DNA from: G963663525 sp963663525
GTDB taxonomy: Bacteria > Myxococcota_A > SURF-8 > G963663525
Assembly (NCBI GenBank): GCA_963663525.2
Contig: CAXXHC010000001.1
Span: forward strand, 2,728,001 to 2,792,000
Reading direction: 5' to 3'
DNA length: 64,000 bases
In this document: positions 41,879 to 50,880 of the stretch, in pieces
Numbering within the stretch: position 1 is the stretch's first letter
Layout: each line of letters starts with the position of its first letter
The notes under the pieces: model-generated
What the model was told of the DNA's origin: nothing
The model's database searches: none
What the model saw: the letters and a program-made list of their open reading frames with translations, nothing else
Program-made: the position numbers and the translations under genes

Positions 41879-42490
41879 ATGCTGAAATTGACGGAGAGAC
41901 AGCGGGAGATCTTGCAGTGGATGACGGCCTATATCCAGTCCAACTGGCGGCCTCCCACCGTGGCCGAGATCGCCGCACAGTTCGGGATCAAGGGTCCGAG
42001 CGCCTTCAATATTCTGCGCTCGCTGGTGAAGAAGGGCTATCTGGAGAAAGGCGATGGCTCGTCACGCTCGATCCGTCCGGTCGATCTGGCCGAGGTGTCG
42101 GACGTCTGTATCGACACGCGCCTGCGTCGTGCCGTGCAGGCGAGCGGATCCATTAGTAAGGTAGCAGGCTTTTCAGGCTCGATCCACGTAGGCCGCAGGT
42201 TTGGACATTGCAAGCCCCTGTTCAGCGTGGAGGTTTGCGGCGACAGCATGATCGAAGCCATGATCTTCGATGGCGATCTGGCGGTGGTGAGGGTGCAGGA
42301 CGAGGTGGAGGACGGCGATATCGTGGTGGCTTCGGTGGGTTTCGAGGCGATGATCCGCCGCATCTGCTTCGACGATGACGGCGGTGCTTTGCTGGTCGCT
42401 GAAAACAAGCTGGTCGAGCCCGTGGAGGCTGCGGCGGGAGACTTCATCATTTACGGCAAAGTGATCGCGATTCACCGGGAGTTGGAGTGA
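41879..42490 (+). CDS. LexA-like repressor lacking the catalytic lysine
   Basis: A 203-residue LexA-type protein. The N-terminal winged helix has LTERQREILQWMTAYI and PPTVAEIAAQFGIKG. The C-terminal peptidase S24-like domain has VCGDSMIEAMIFDGDLAVV with the serine in place. Where LexA has the lysine of the Ser-Lys dyad (VTVKRL in E. coli), this protein reads AMIRRI, an arginine. The Ala-Gly cleavage site is also not obvious. If the alignment holds, it would not cleave itself, and the island would not be induced through the usual SOS route. It is likely to be the master repressor of the mobile island. GGAAAGG precedes the ATG. Confidence 0.85.
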   Translation: MLKLTERQREILQWMTAYIQSNWRPPTVAEIAAQFGIKGPSAFNILRSLVKKGYLEKGDGSSRSIRPVDLAEVSDVCIDTRLRRAVQASGSISKVAGFSGSIHVGRRFGHCKPLFSVEVCGDSMIEAMIFDGDLAVVRVQDEVEDGDIVVASVGFEAMIRRICFDDDGGALLVAENKLVEPVEAAAGDFIIYGKVIAIHRELE

Positions 42491-42526
42491 AACATGAGTA
42501 ATTTCATACTTTTGCAAGAATGTAGA

Positions 42527-42727
42527 AAATCATGCAGGTAGCTGGCTTTCTCTCGCTCGGTCAAGGTGCCACGATGGTGGTGAACTCGGCTGGAGCCGAG
42601 CATCCCGGATATTGGAGGTTTTGCAGTAATGACAGAAAACCATGCAGGTAGTCGGCTTTCGCTCGCTTGCCCTTTATGTCACGGTAGATGTGAAGTGACT
42701 GGTAACTGGCGCTCAGCGCCGTTTTTT
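42527..42727 (+). terminator. Terminator after the LexA-like gene and two imperfect direct repeats
   Basis: GGCGCT-C-AGCGCC (42708-42720) followed by GTTTTTTC is a plausible rho-independent terminator. Before it, two about 60-bp imperfect direct repeats (from 42527 and from 42637, each with CATGCAGGTAG) and a hairpin CTCGGCT-GG-AGCCGAG (42585-42600) lie between the genes. A regulatory role of these repeats is possible but unproved. Confidence 0.55.
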
Positions 42728-42777
42728 CTTTCAACCCAGTCGCTGGACACCAGGCGCGAACCGAACAGGAGGTAAGT

Positions 42778-43806
42778 ATGTCATTTAAGAGCAAACGTTG
42801 TCGGATGATCATCCCGCAGACGGGCGAGCGCTGCCGTCAGCCAAGCCTCAAGGGAAAAGCATTTTGCCGCTTTCATGTCGATGCCGGAGAGGTGGGTCTG
42901 GCATCCGACGCGGAAACGATGGAGATGCCGGAGTCGGAGTGTGGAGAGGATCGTGTCGGCGATTCTCTTGGTGAGAGCAGTAATGCGTCAAAGACCACGC
43001 CAGCCGCAAAGACCCCTTCCTCCGGCGAAAAACCCAGACCTGGGGCCCAACCCGCTAATCGGAACGCACGCCGCCATGGGCTGTTCAGCACCCGAATGCC
43101 CTTGGAGGAAAAAGAACTCTACGAGGAGAACAAGCGTCTGTTCGCGGAACAGCTTGTGGACCTGAACACCTTCGATGAACTCGTTGTTCATTTATTGGCG
43201 CTGGTTTCTACAAAACTGGATGTGGCCGCCGCTGGCGGAGCCTCTCCGCAGAGCATCATTCCGCTTTCCAACGAGGTGCTACGGCTCTTGCGCTCCTTGA
43301 AAGAGACCCGAGACAGCCGCGATGAGGAGGAGGCGGGAGCGCCGAAAACCTTCGCCGATTTCCTGGCCGAGGCGGAAACCCTGGCCGAGGGCGTTGTCGT
43401 CATGGAAGATGATGCGCGAGGGCGGGTCGTCGAATTGGAGCGTGAAGTCAATGAACTGCGTCGGCAATTGAAGCTTCCGCCGAAGGAAGGCAGCGAGCAT
43501 CGAAAAACCCTGTGCGCCCGTTGCGGGAAGGAGACTGCTCAGCATCTCAATCTGGTCGGAGAGTGGATCTGCCTGGCCTGCGGCGTGGATACCGGATCGG
43601 TGAGCGGTAGTTCCGGCGCACGGGCGAGCAAGCCTTCGTCGGCCAACAAAAAAACCGCTCCTGAAACGTCGTCAAAAACATCCAAAGCATTATCTACCGC
43701 CAAGGGAGATAAGCCGAAAGACGCGGAAACCAAGCACGTAGAATCCAAGCCATCGGCTCCGTCGCACAGCTGGGACGCTATTCCGCCAACTCCACGTAAC
43801 GATTGA
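42778..43806 (+). CDS. Putative small terminase-like protein with zinc ribbons
   Basis: A 342-residue protein directly upstream of the large terminase gene (stop and start codons share one base). The N-terminus has a Cys/His cluster (CRMIIPQTGERCRQPSLKGK then CRFH). The phrase NRNARRHGLFSTRMPLEE is typical of phage proteins that precede terminase large subunits. A coiled-coil part (about 210-240) and a C-terminal zinc ribbon (CARCGKETAQ...CLACG) follow, and a disordered Lys/Ser-rich tail. The small-terminase role is inferred from position and the NARRHG motif. AGGAGGT precedes the ATG. Confidence 0.6.
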   Translation: MSFKSKRCRMIIPQTGERCRQPSLKGKAFCRFHVDAGEVGLASDAETMEMPESECGEDRVGDSLGESSNASKTTPAAKTPSSGEKPRPGAQPANRNARRHGLFSTRMPLEEKELYEENKRLFAEQLVDLNTFDELVVHLLALVSTKLDVAAAGGASPQSIIPLSNEVLRLLRSLKETRDSRDEEEAGAPKTFADFLAEAETLAEGVVVMEDDARGRVVELEREVNELRRQLKLPPKEGSEHRKTLCARCGKETAQHLNLVGEWICLACGVDTGSVSGSSGARASKPSSANKKTAPETSSKTSKALSTAKGDKPKDAETKHVESKPSAPSHSWDAIPPTPRND

Positions 43807-45470
43807 TGGGTAGAAAGGATGTGCCGATGGATCCGAAGCCGATGAATGAAGCACTCACCAAAGCCCTGAGCAAGAAAACGAACCCAGATAAAACGGCTGC
43901 CGGTAAATATAATGATACTGTTTCCGCTGACGGCCCCTCCGTTTCTCCGGCGGCGCTTTCACGCCTGCACTCCTGGAAAACCAACCCCGCCCGCTGGGGC
44001 GAAATATTTCTGGTCAACCGCGACGGTTCTCCCCGGCGCTACCGCTGGTATCAGCGACAAGATATGGAATGTATGTCCGACCGCATTATCCATCTGGACG
44101 GTCGCGCCGTGGGCAAAACGTACAATCTGACCACGCTGCTTTTGTGGTTCTGTCACGTCAACCGGGGGAAATCCGTTCTGGTGGCCGCGCCGTACCGGGG
44201 TCAGCTCGATCCGATTATCAGCGAGACCGAGTTTCAGCTCCATCATGCACCCGCTCTTAGCGAGGCCGTGGCGAAGGAGAAGAGCGGCAGGTTCAAGATC
44301 AAACGCACGCCCCATGTCGATATCGTTTTCAAGAACGGCTGCACGGCGCATTTCAGACCGGCGGGAACCCGGGGCGACGCCTTTCGCTCACTGCATGTGG
44401 ACCTGATTCTGGCGGACGAGGCGGCCTGGCTTCCGGAAGCGGCCTGGACTGCGCTGATGCCCTGCCTCAACCCCGGCGGCATGATGCGGGTTTACTCGAC
44501 GCCCAACGGGCTGAGGGATCGGACCTATTATCAACTCACCGGCCCGGACGCCCGGAAGAAGGGCTGGACCATCTTCCGCTGGCCCGCCTGGATCGCTCCC
44601 GACTGGAGCGGCAAGCGCCGCAAAGATCTGCTGACCTTTTACGGCGGCGATGGAACGGCCGGCTGGCGGCACGAAGTGGCCGGCGAGCACGGGCAGCCGA
44701 CCTACGGCGCTTTCAGCGCGGCGCTGGTCATGAAGGCGGTGAGCGATATCGAAGGCTATCGCCGGACGGATCTGGTGGGGGAGGATTTCACGGATTGCGC
44801 CAATGAGCGGGAGGCCCGCGAACGGCTGGAGCTGTTGGCCGATCTTTCCGGTGGTCGCGGTCGCTGCTGGGTGGGTGTGGATACCGGTTACACCAGCGAC
44901 CCTACCGAGGTGATCGTTTTGGAGGAGGATGAAGACGAGGTGCTGTCTCTGGTGATGCGCATTCATGCCGAGCGCCTGCCCTATCCGCTGGTTTCGGAGT
45001 TGATCGCCCTGGTGGACACGGTTTTCGATCCCGTCGGCATTGGCCTCGACCGGGGCGGCAACGGCGCGGCGGTGGAGCAGGAACTGGTTTCCCTGGACAA
45101 GTTTCGGGATCGCTGCATGTTGGGGAAGCTTGTGGCCTACGATTTCGGCGGGAGCATCGCCGTCGGCGAGGACGCCAATGGTATGGAAATCCGCAAGCGC
45201 TGCAAGGAGGAGATGTCGCGTCTGATCGCTAAGGCGCTCAGCGCGGGCAAACTGCGGATACCGAGGCAGGATCCGGAGGTGGAAGACCAGCTTTGCACGC
45301 AAACCTATGTGAGAACGGAGCGCGGCATCGTCTATTCGAAAGGTTCTGATCACGTAAATGACGCCTTACGCACGGCGCTTCTTCGCCGCGCCCAGGAGAT
45401 CGATCCGCAATACGACCCGGTGTTCATCGTGCCGAACGTCACGATCCTGGCAACCAAGCCGATATTTTGA
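43806..45470 (+). CDS. Phage terminase large subunit
   Basis: The DNA-packaging motor ATPase and nuclease, 555 residues. Walker A variant GRAVGKT (about residues 99-105), Walker B LILADEAAW (about 200-208), and the nuclease domain beginning CWVGVDTGYTSDPTEVIV (about 358) with further acidic residues in IGLDRGGNGAAVEQE. The start is at 43806 or, more probably by its GAAAGG site, at 43827. The frame is intact. Next gene is the portal, 15 bp on. Confidence 0.9.
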   Translation: MGRKDVPMDPKPMNEALTKALSKKTNPDKTAAGKYNDTVSADGPSVSPAALSRLHSWKTNPARWGEIFLVNRDGSPRRYRWYQRQDMECMSDRIIHLDGRAVGKTYNLTTLLLWFCHVNRGKSVLVAAPYRGQLDPIISETEFQLHHAPALSEAVAKEKSGRFKIKRTPHVDIVFKNGCTAHFRPAGTRGDAFRSLHVDLILADEAAWLPEAAWTALMPCLNPGGMMRVYSTPNGLRDRTYYQLTGPDARKKGWTIFRWPAWIAPDWSGKRRKDLLTFYGGDGTAGWRHEVAGEHGQPTYGAFSAALVMKAVSDIEGYRRTDLVGEDFTDCANEREARERLELLADLSGGRGRCWVGVDTGYTSDPTEVIVLEEDEDEVLSLVMRIHAERLPYPLVSELIALVDTVFDPVGIGLDRGGNGAAVEQELVSLDKFRDRCMLGKLVAYDFGGSIAVGEDANGMEIRKRCKEEMSRLIAKALSAGKLRIPRQDPEVEDQLCTQTYVRTERGIVYSKGSDHVNDALRTALLRRAQEIDPQYDPVFIVPNVTILATKPIF

Positions 45471-45485
45471 AAAAGAGAGGACATC

Positions 45486-46895
45486 ATGAGCAAAAGAAAG
45501 AAACAGAAAGGAAGCGGGAAACAGGAAGTCTACGCCGACGCGGCGTCCATCCCCATGGCCTCGGTGGCCCACATGATGCGCAATCCCTTTGAGTCGGTCA
45601 GCGTAAGAAATGCGGTTCCCGAATCCTGGAAGGAGCAGGCGCGCAAGGCCTGGACCTATTACCGGGAAGAACCCATCGTCTCCAACGCCATCAACGCCTG
45701 GCGCACCTTCGCCATCGGCGATGAGATTCGAATCACCTCGGACAACGCCGAGGCGCAGGAGGCGGCCCGAGCCTTTTATCGCGATGCAAAGATCAACGAG
45801 TGGATCAAGAACATGATCTTTCAATTGCTGGTCAAGGGAGATGCGGTCGGATTTATCGTCCCCGAGCGTTCCGGCGAGGACATCGAACGGCTGATCTGTG
45901 TCAATCCCATCAGCATCGAGTTTCAACTCGACGGAGACACGGTTGTCGACGTGGTGCAGCGGGCGCGGGATAACAACGGCCGCATGAGTGGTCCCAAATC
46001 CCTGTCGCTGAACAATCTCCGACACTGGAAATGGAACTCGCCGGAATACGACGTGCGCGGTACGAGCATGGTGCTGCCCGCCTTTGAATCCATCGAACTT
46101 TTGCGCGATTATCGCAAGGCGGAGCGCGCCATCGCCAAGCGCTGGGCTGCGCCCTTGCGGTTCATCCAGGTCGGCGGCAACTTCGGCGGTAAACTCATCG
46201 CGCCCACGGATAAGATGATCGAAGATATCCGCAATGAGATGAACCACATGGACGCCGAATCGGGACTGGTGGTGCCCTTCTACGTCAAGGCCGAAACCTA
46301 CGGTGTCGAAGGCAAGGCGCTCAACACCGAGGACAAGGTGAAGGAAGTGAAGGAGGACATCCTGGTGGCGCTGGGCATGGCCAGAAGCATTGTGACCGGC
46401 GACGGACCGAACTTCGCCACGGCGACCGTTTCCATGCAGAAGATGCAGGTGATGGTCAAAGACATCAAGCAGCATGCCCGCGACATGCTGGACTGGGTGT
46501 TCGACGAGTGGAAGGCTTACCATGATTTTGAGGATGTCACGCTGCATTACCAGTTCAACGATCTGGACCTGACCGCCGAGGTGGATCAGAAAAAGGTGTT
46601 GCTCGATATGTATGATCGCGGTCTGATTTCCAAGAGCAGCTTGCAGCAGAAGATGGGTTTGAGTCCGGAGGTGGAAGACGAGCGCATGAACGGCGATACT
46701 GCGGTGATGGACGCCAACTGGAGTGCGGAGGATATCACGAAGCTGGTGGCCATGGAGGTGCTGACGGTGGATGAGGCGAGAAGAAAACTCGGTCTGGAAA
46801 AGCCTGCCGATGAGGCGCAACGGGAGGCCGGGATCCGGGACGCGGAGAGATTGTATGCACGCTGCAACGAGAAGATGGGTTTGAATAGGCACTGA
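45486..46895 (+). CDS. Phage portal protein
   Basis: A 469-residue protein that fits the portal family: it follows terminase and contains PIVSNAINAWRTFAIGDEI, VKGDAVGFIVPE, FESIELLRDYRKAERAIAKR and a C-terminal helical region. Portal forms the dodecameric ring through which DNA enters the capsid. No protease, capsid or tail gene follows. A terminator stands directly behind it, so the packaging block ends here. AGAGGA precedes the start. Confidence 0.85.
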   Translation: MSKRKKQKGSGKQEVYADAASIPMASVAHMMRNPFESVSVRNAVPESWKEQARKAWTYYREEPIVSNAINAWRTFAIGDEIRITSDNAEAQEAARAFYRDAKINEWIKNMIFQLLVKGDAVGFIVPERSGEDIERLICVNPISIEFQLDGDTVVDVVQRARDNNGRMSGPKSLSLNNLRHWKWNSPEYDVRGTSMVLPAFESIELLRDYRKAERAIAKRWAAPLRFIQVGGNFGGKLIAPTDKMIEDIRNEMNHMDAESGLVVPFYVKAETYGVEGKALNTEDKVKEVKEDILVALGMARSIVTGDGPNFATATVSMQKMQVMVKDIKQHARDMLDWVFDEWKAYHDFEDVTLHYQFNDLDLTAEVDQKKVLLDMYDRGLISKSSLQQKMGLSPEVEDERMNGDTAVMDANWSAEDITKLVAMEVLTVDEARRKLGLEKPADEAQREAGIRDAERLYARCNEKMGLNRH

Positions 46896-46924
46896 TCGGA
46901 TCCAGTCGCGGTGGTGCTATAGAA

Positions 46925-46965
46925 ACGCACGGGTGTAGGCCACTGGCTATGCCCGTGCGTTTTCT
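46925..46965 (+). terminator. Rho-independent terminator after the portal gene
   Basis: ACGCACGGG (46925-46933) pairs with CCCGTGCGT (46952-46960), followed by TTTCTTTTC. Confidence 0.8.
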
Positions 46966-47139
46966 TTTCTTCGTTGCTTTTCAGAACCTTTTGCAAAATG
47001 CCTGTTCGCGGACTGGCACTTTTCGATATGGCGCTTATGGTGCGTGATCTTTCTTCTCTTTTCTCCAGAAACAACTTGATGATGTCGCCCCAAGCGGCAG
47101 GCTGTGGACGCCGGAGAATCGAACTTCGGAGAAAGGAGC

Positions 47140-47700
47140 ATGCTGCAGATGAACCAGACGGAAAGCAAAACCGAACCCATCCTCAAACAACTGGCTGATC
47201 TGGAAACGATGTCCACCAAGGACTTGCGCAAGCTGTGGGACGAATTGCACGAGCCCCAGTCGGAAAGTGAGCCCCTTCGATTTCACTCAGGACAGGCTCC
47301 GGCGAACGATGCCGACAAGATGCCAGCGGCGCATCGCCGCCCGCGTTTCAATCGCCAGTTTCTGATCAAGCGCCTGGCGTATCGCATTCAGGAATTGGCC
47401 TATGGCGGTCTGAAGGAGACGACGCGCAGGCGCATGGACAGGCTGCTCGATGACGAGGGCTACGATGACCTGGGTGTGAAAAGCCGTGCGAAAAAGACAA
47501 AGCCCGGCGATGCCTTGTTGCCTGGAACGCTGCTGGCGCGGGAGTGGCAGGGCGAGCGGCACGAGGTAATCGTCGGTGAGGACCGGAACTTCGAGTATCG
47601 TGGCGTCCCGTATCGCTCGCTGTCGGCGGTGGCGCGAGCCATAACCGGGACACGCTGGAATGGACCGAAATTCTTCGGATGTCGCGAGGCAAGCCGATGA
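47140..47700 (+). CDS. DUF2924 protein
   Basis: A 186-residue DUF2924 protein, usually encoded just before a large serine recombinase in phages and integrative elements, as here (stop and start overlap, ATGA). Signature parts: RFNRQFLIKRLAYRIQELAY, then GTLLAREWQGERHEVIV and YRSLSAVARAITGTRWNGP, leading to KFFG. The start at 47140 is chosen for its AAAGGAG site. The function is unknown. A DNA-binding or recombination-directionality role is a guess from the linkage. Confidence 0.85.
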   Translation: MLQMNQTESKTEPILKQLADLETMSTKDLRKLWDELHEPQSESEPLRFHSGQAPANDADKMPAAHRRPRFNRQFLIKRLAYRIQELAYGGLKETTRRRMDRLLDDEGYDDLGVKSRAKKTKPGDALLPGTLLAREWQGERHEVIVGEDRNFEYRGVPYRSLSAVARAITGTRWNGPKFFGCREASR

Positions 47701-49454
47701 ACGGTGGTAACGGTGCAAATGGGAAAAAGAGAACCGGAAGAGATAGCGAACGTCCCTCTGTCGTGCGTTGTGCGATCTACACGCGCAAATCCACCGACGA
47801 AAATCTCGATTCCAACTTCAACAGCCTCGATGCCCAGCGAGAAGCTTGCGAATTGTACATCCAGTCGCAAGCTCAGGAGGGCTGGACGGCGCTTTCGGAT
47901 CGCTACGACGACGGTGCGTATTCCGGTGCGACCATGGAGAGGCCTGCGCTGGAGCGGTTGATCGGCGATATCGACGCCGGTCGAATTGACTGCGTGGTCG
48001 TGTACAAGCTTGACCGCCTGTCGCGTTCGCTGTCAGATTTCACCCGCCTGATGGAGTTTTTCAAGCTGCACAATGTCACGATGGTCAGTATCACGCAGGC
48101 CTTCAATACGAATACATCGAGCGGCGTGCTTTTCATGAATTTGCTGATGACCTTCGCATCCTATGAGCGGGAAGTGATCGCCGAGCGCATCCGCGACAAA
48201 GTGGCGGCCAGCAAGAAACGCGGGATGTGGATGGGCGGCGTGCCGCCTCTGGGTTACGACGTGGACTTCGAAAAGAAAAAGCTGCTTGTCAATCCGGATG
48301 AGGCCGAGCTGGTGCGCACGATCTTCCAGCGTTTTCTTGCACTCAAATCCGGCGTGAAACTGATTCGCGAACTGAACGACAACGGCCACCGCACGAAATC
48401 CTGGGTGACGAAGAAAGGCAAGCGGCGCGAGGGACGGTCGTTCAACCTCGGGCATATCTACCGCATTCTGAACAACCCTCTGTATATTGGTCTCGTAAAA
48501 CACAAGGATCAGACCTATCCCGGCGAGCATGAGGCGATCATTGATCAGGCGCTGTGGGATAAGGTGAAAGAGCGCACCAAGCGTCACGGCTTGCGTGGTG
48601 AGAACGGTCGAGCGAAAACGCCAGCAATGTTGAAGGGCATTATTCGCTGCGCACATTGCGGATCGGCTATGAGTGTCACCTACAGCCGAAAAGGAAACCG
48701 GACCTATCGTTACTACCTCTGCGTAACTGCGGCCAAGAACGGCTACGATGCTTGTCCGGTGAAAAGCGTTTCGGCGGGCGATGTGGAGGCAGCGGTCATC
48801 ATGCGGCTGCGGCGATTGTTTCGGGAATCCCAAAAAGAGTTGGAGTCTGTTGATACGGAAACGGTGGTGGCTCTGAAAAAGCTGAATGGCCTTTGGAATG
48901 ATCTCTTTCCCGCCGAACGAGAGCGCATCGTTCGGATGCTGCTTGAGAGCGTGACGCTACGGACGGATGGGCTGGAACTCGCTGTGCGGAAAGAGGCGCT
49001 GAAAGCGCTGGCGTGGGAAATGTCGAACGGCGAATGCCAAGTGACAAATGAAAAGGCATTCGACAATCGACATTCGGAAATCGTCAATCTCACGGTTCCG
49101 ATGCGCTTCAAAAAGAAATCAGGGCGTAAGGAGATCGTTCCGCCGCCGGATACCATCGGTCGATTACAGGATGCCGCCGTGCAAAAGCCACTGGCCGTCT
49201 CCCTAGCTCGCGCCCATCGCTGGAGAGATTTACTGACGACGGGGCGGTTTCATTCAATCGGCGAGCTTGCCGAAACCATCGATGTAGATCGTGCCTACAT
49301 CGGTCGTCTGCTCAATCTGACGTTACTGGCCCCAGACATCATCGCTTCCATTCTCGATGGTAGCGAGCCGTCCGGCCTGTCGCTGGAGCGGCTTACGAGA
49401 AACACGCCCTTGTCCTGGGAAGAGCAGCGGCGGCATTTTGATTTCCGTCCTTAA
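47697..49454 (+). CDS. Large serine recombinase
   Basis: A 585-residue site-specific recombinase. The resolvase domain begins VVRCAIYTRKSTDE with the catalytic Ser at residue 32, and includes VVVYKLDRLSRSLSDF and ASYEREVIAERIRDK. The recombinase domain follows (RRMGNPLYIG-like: RILNNPLYIGLVKHKD), then a zinc ribbon (IRCAHCGSAM ... YYLC ... CPVK) and an HTH-like C-terminus (IGELAETIDVDRAYIGRLL). It probably integrates and excises the island. A 24-residue stretch at about 440-462 (MSNGECQVTNEKAFDNRHSE) is an in-frame insertion of a palindromic repeat also found in the gene at 52994. Confidence 0.93.
   Translation: MNGGNGANGKKRTGRDSERPSVVRCAIYTRKSTDENLDSNFNSLDAQREACELYIQSQAQEGWTALSDRYDDGAYSGATMERPALERLIGDIDAGRIDCVVVYKLDRLSRSLSDFTRLMEFFKLHNVTMVSITQAFNTNTSSGVLFMNLLMTFASYEREVIAERIRDKVAASKKRGMWMGGVPPLGYDVDFEKKKLLVNPDEAELVRTIFQRFLALKSGVKLIRELNDNGHRTKSWVTKKGKRREGRSFNLGHIYRILNNPLYIGLVKHKDQTYPGEHEAIIDQALWDKVKERTKRHGLRGENGRAKTPAMLKGIIRCAHCGSAMSVTYSRKGNRTYRYYLCVTAAKNGYDACPVKSVSAGDVEAAVIMRLRRLFRESQKELESVDTETVVALKKLNGLWNDLFPAERERIVRMLLESVTLRTDGLELAVRKEALKALAWEMSNGECQVTNEKAFDNRHSEIVNLTVPMRFKKKSGRKEIVPPPDTIGRLQDAAVQKPLAVSLARAHRWRDLLTTGRFHSIGELAETIDVDRAYIGRLLNLTLLAPDIIASILDGSEPSGLSLERLTRNTPLSWEEQRRHFDFRP
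49012..49082 (+). repeat. Palindromic element inserted in frame (recombinase)
   Basis: GAAATGTCGAACGGCGAATG and CGACATTCGGAAATC are inverted arms. The 70-bp element keeps the frame open. It is related to 54346-54458. Confidence 0.75.
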
Positions 49455-49809
49455 TGACACAACCCACCATGTCCGCCGTCGTTGGCCAATATGCAGCCAG
49501 ATCCGCTGACCATTCAGGGCTTCGGACGCGATTTAAGTGACCATTTTGGGGGCTCGGAATAGATGCGAGCTTTCGCGCGCTTGGGGTGTTTGGCATCTAA
49601 CCGGTCTCAAACCGTAGCCCTTCTTCGTCACGATTCGAAATATAACCGGCACCGGCGCGGGTGTGCGCGAATAGCCGATGCGAATAGCGGCGTGAATTGG
49701 CCTCGTTGCGGGCCTCGTTTTCCCCACAAACAAACGCCGAGCTGGACCACAACCTGCATGACACCAACAAGCAACACGGCGACGACGCCTATAGAGAAAG
49801 GACACGATC
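49455..49809. other. Gap after the recombinase, no gene seen
   Basis: No open frame of note. The place just behind a large serine recombinase is a usual position for an attachment site, but without a second copy in the window none can be named. Confidence 0.35.
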
Positions 49810-50136
49810 ATGGCCAGACTGATCCGCAGCCGCAACGCCACCGACCCCACCACCGGCAAGACAATCCAGCATGCACTCTACGATGAAGGACATGCTTACA
49901 CCATCTACCGCTGGGACGAGGAAACGGACACCAACGAACTCGTCGACGAGATTGCCTACGAAGGCCACGCCGACCGGCATGCCGCGCGCGCGATGGCGAT
50001 GGGTGCGCTGGACAGCTTGCACCAACAGACGCTCCACGAAATCCACGGCGACAGCTTCACCGATAAGCACGGGATCAAACTCTACTGGGCCGAGAGCATG
50101 GGCCGCTACGTCACGATTCCCGAGGACGATGAATAA
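49810..50136 (+). CDS. Small acidic protein of unknown function
   Basis: A 108-residue acidic protein (MARLIRSRNATDPTTGK), with AYTIYRWDEETDTNELVDEI and a closing MGRYVTIPEDDE. I do not recognise it. It opens the run of small, closely packed genes on the plus strand that leads to the ligase-AAA gene; AGAAAGGA precedes the start. Confidence 0.6.
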   Translation: MARLIRSRNATDPTTGKTIQHALYDEGHAYTIYRWDEETDTNELVDEIAYEGHADRHAARAMAMGALDSLHQQTLHEIHGDSFTDKHGIKLYWAESMGRYVTIPEDDE

Positions 50137-50157
50137 GCAGGAGAAAGGAACACGAGC

Positions 50158-50451
50158 ATGCGAACAACGATTCCCACCACCCCAAAATTCGATGACCTCG
50201 TCAACGGCATCCTCAACGCCGCCGCCTCGGAGATGGGCTACGGCCGGGGCGAGCTGAACCGGATCACGAAGGACGCGGAGATGGACGAGGGTCTGATCCG
50301 GATGATCGTCGACGCCATGTGTCGCGATGTCAGCCGTAGCGCCTCCGCCTGGAGCGGCTTCGCGCGACGCACCGCCAACGAGATCGCCGATGCCGTCTCG
50401 GCCAAGGAGTTCGACGCAGGCATCAAAGTCGACATGACGAAAGGAGAATGA
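50158..50451 (+). CDS. Small protein of unknown function
   Basis: A 97-residue protein (FDDLVNGILNAAASEMGYG, then MIVDAMCRDVSRSASAWSGF). Mostly helical by composition; no family recognised. It lies 21 bp after the previous gene and 3 bp before the next. AGGAGAAAGGA precedes the start. Confidence 0.6.
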   Translation: MRTTIPTTPKFDDLVNGILNAAASEMGYGRGELNRITKDAEMDEGLIRMIVDAMCRDVSRSASAWSGFARRTANEIADAVSAKEFDAGIKVDMTKGE

Positions 50452-50454
50452 GGC

Positions 50455-50676
50455 ATGACGACGACCAACGGAAAAGACAGAACACACGAGAGCGAGCGCG
50501 AGGCCATCCTGCGCGAGGTGGACGAGGCCGAGCGGGCGCTGGCGCTCGCGGGCGTCGAGACGGAACTGGCGAAGGAGGAATTCGAGAAGGCCCGACGCAT
50601 CGAGGAAAAAGCCCACCGCCGCCTGGCCGTGGCCGAAGCCAAGGCCCGCGCCATTTTGAAAACCGAAGAACGATAG
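50455..50676 (+). CDS. Small coiled-coil protein
   Basis: A 73-residue, highly charged helix (EAILREVDEAERALALAGVE, then EKAHRRLAVAEAKARAIL). No family recognised; a coiled coil is expected. AAAGGAGAATGAGGC precedes the start. Part of the same dense gene run. Confidence 0.55.
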   Translation: MTTTNGKDRTHESEREAILREVDEAERALALAGVETELAKEEFEKARRIEEKAHRRLAVAEAKARAILKTEER

Positions 50677-50685
50677 GAGGAGCGC

Positions 50686-50877
50686 ATGAAGAAGAAGGAC
50701 GTGACAATCGGCAAGACTTACCTTGTCAAAGTATCCGGCAAGCTGGTTCCGGTGCGCCTGAAAAGCGAGCACTGGAACGGTGGATGGACGGGAATCAACA
50801 CCACGACGGGTCGGGAGGTCCGCGTAAAAACTGCCGCCAAGCTGCGGCGCGTGCTCAACCCCAAACAGGAGGACTGA
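50686..50877 (+). CDS. Small basic protein of unknown function
   Basis: A 63-residue protein (DVTIGKTYLVKVSGKLVPVR, then WNGGWTGINTTTGREVRVK). The alternating pattern suggests a small beta-barrel of SH3 or KOW type. TAGGAGGAGCGC precedes the start. The next gene begins 3 bp after the stop codon. Confidence 0.6.
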   Translation: MKKKDVTIGKTYLVKVSGKLVPVRLKSEHWNGGWTGINTTTGREVRVKTAAKLRRVLNPKQED

Positions 50878-50880
50878 ACC

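Noticed and set aside
42527..42700. The paired direct repeats behind the LexA-like gene as attachment sites
   Set aside because: They are only about 110 bp apart, imperfect, and do not bound any element.
47366..49156. Minus-strand frames inside the recombinase and DUF2924 genes
   Set aside because: Shadows of the plus-strand genes with no domain content.
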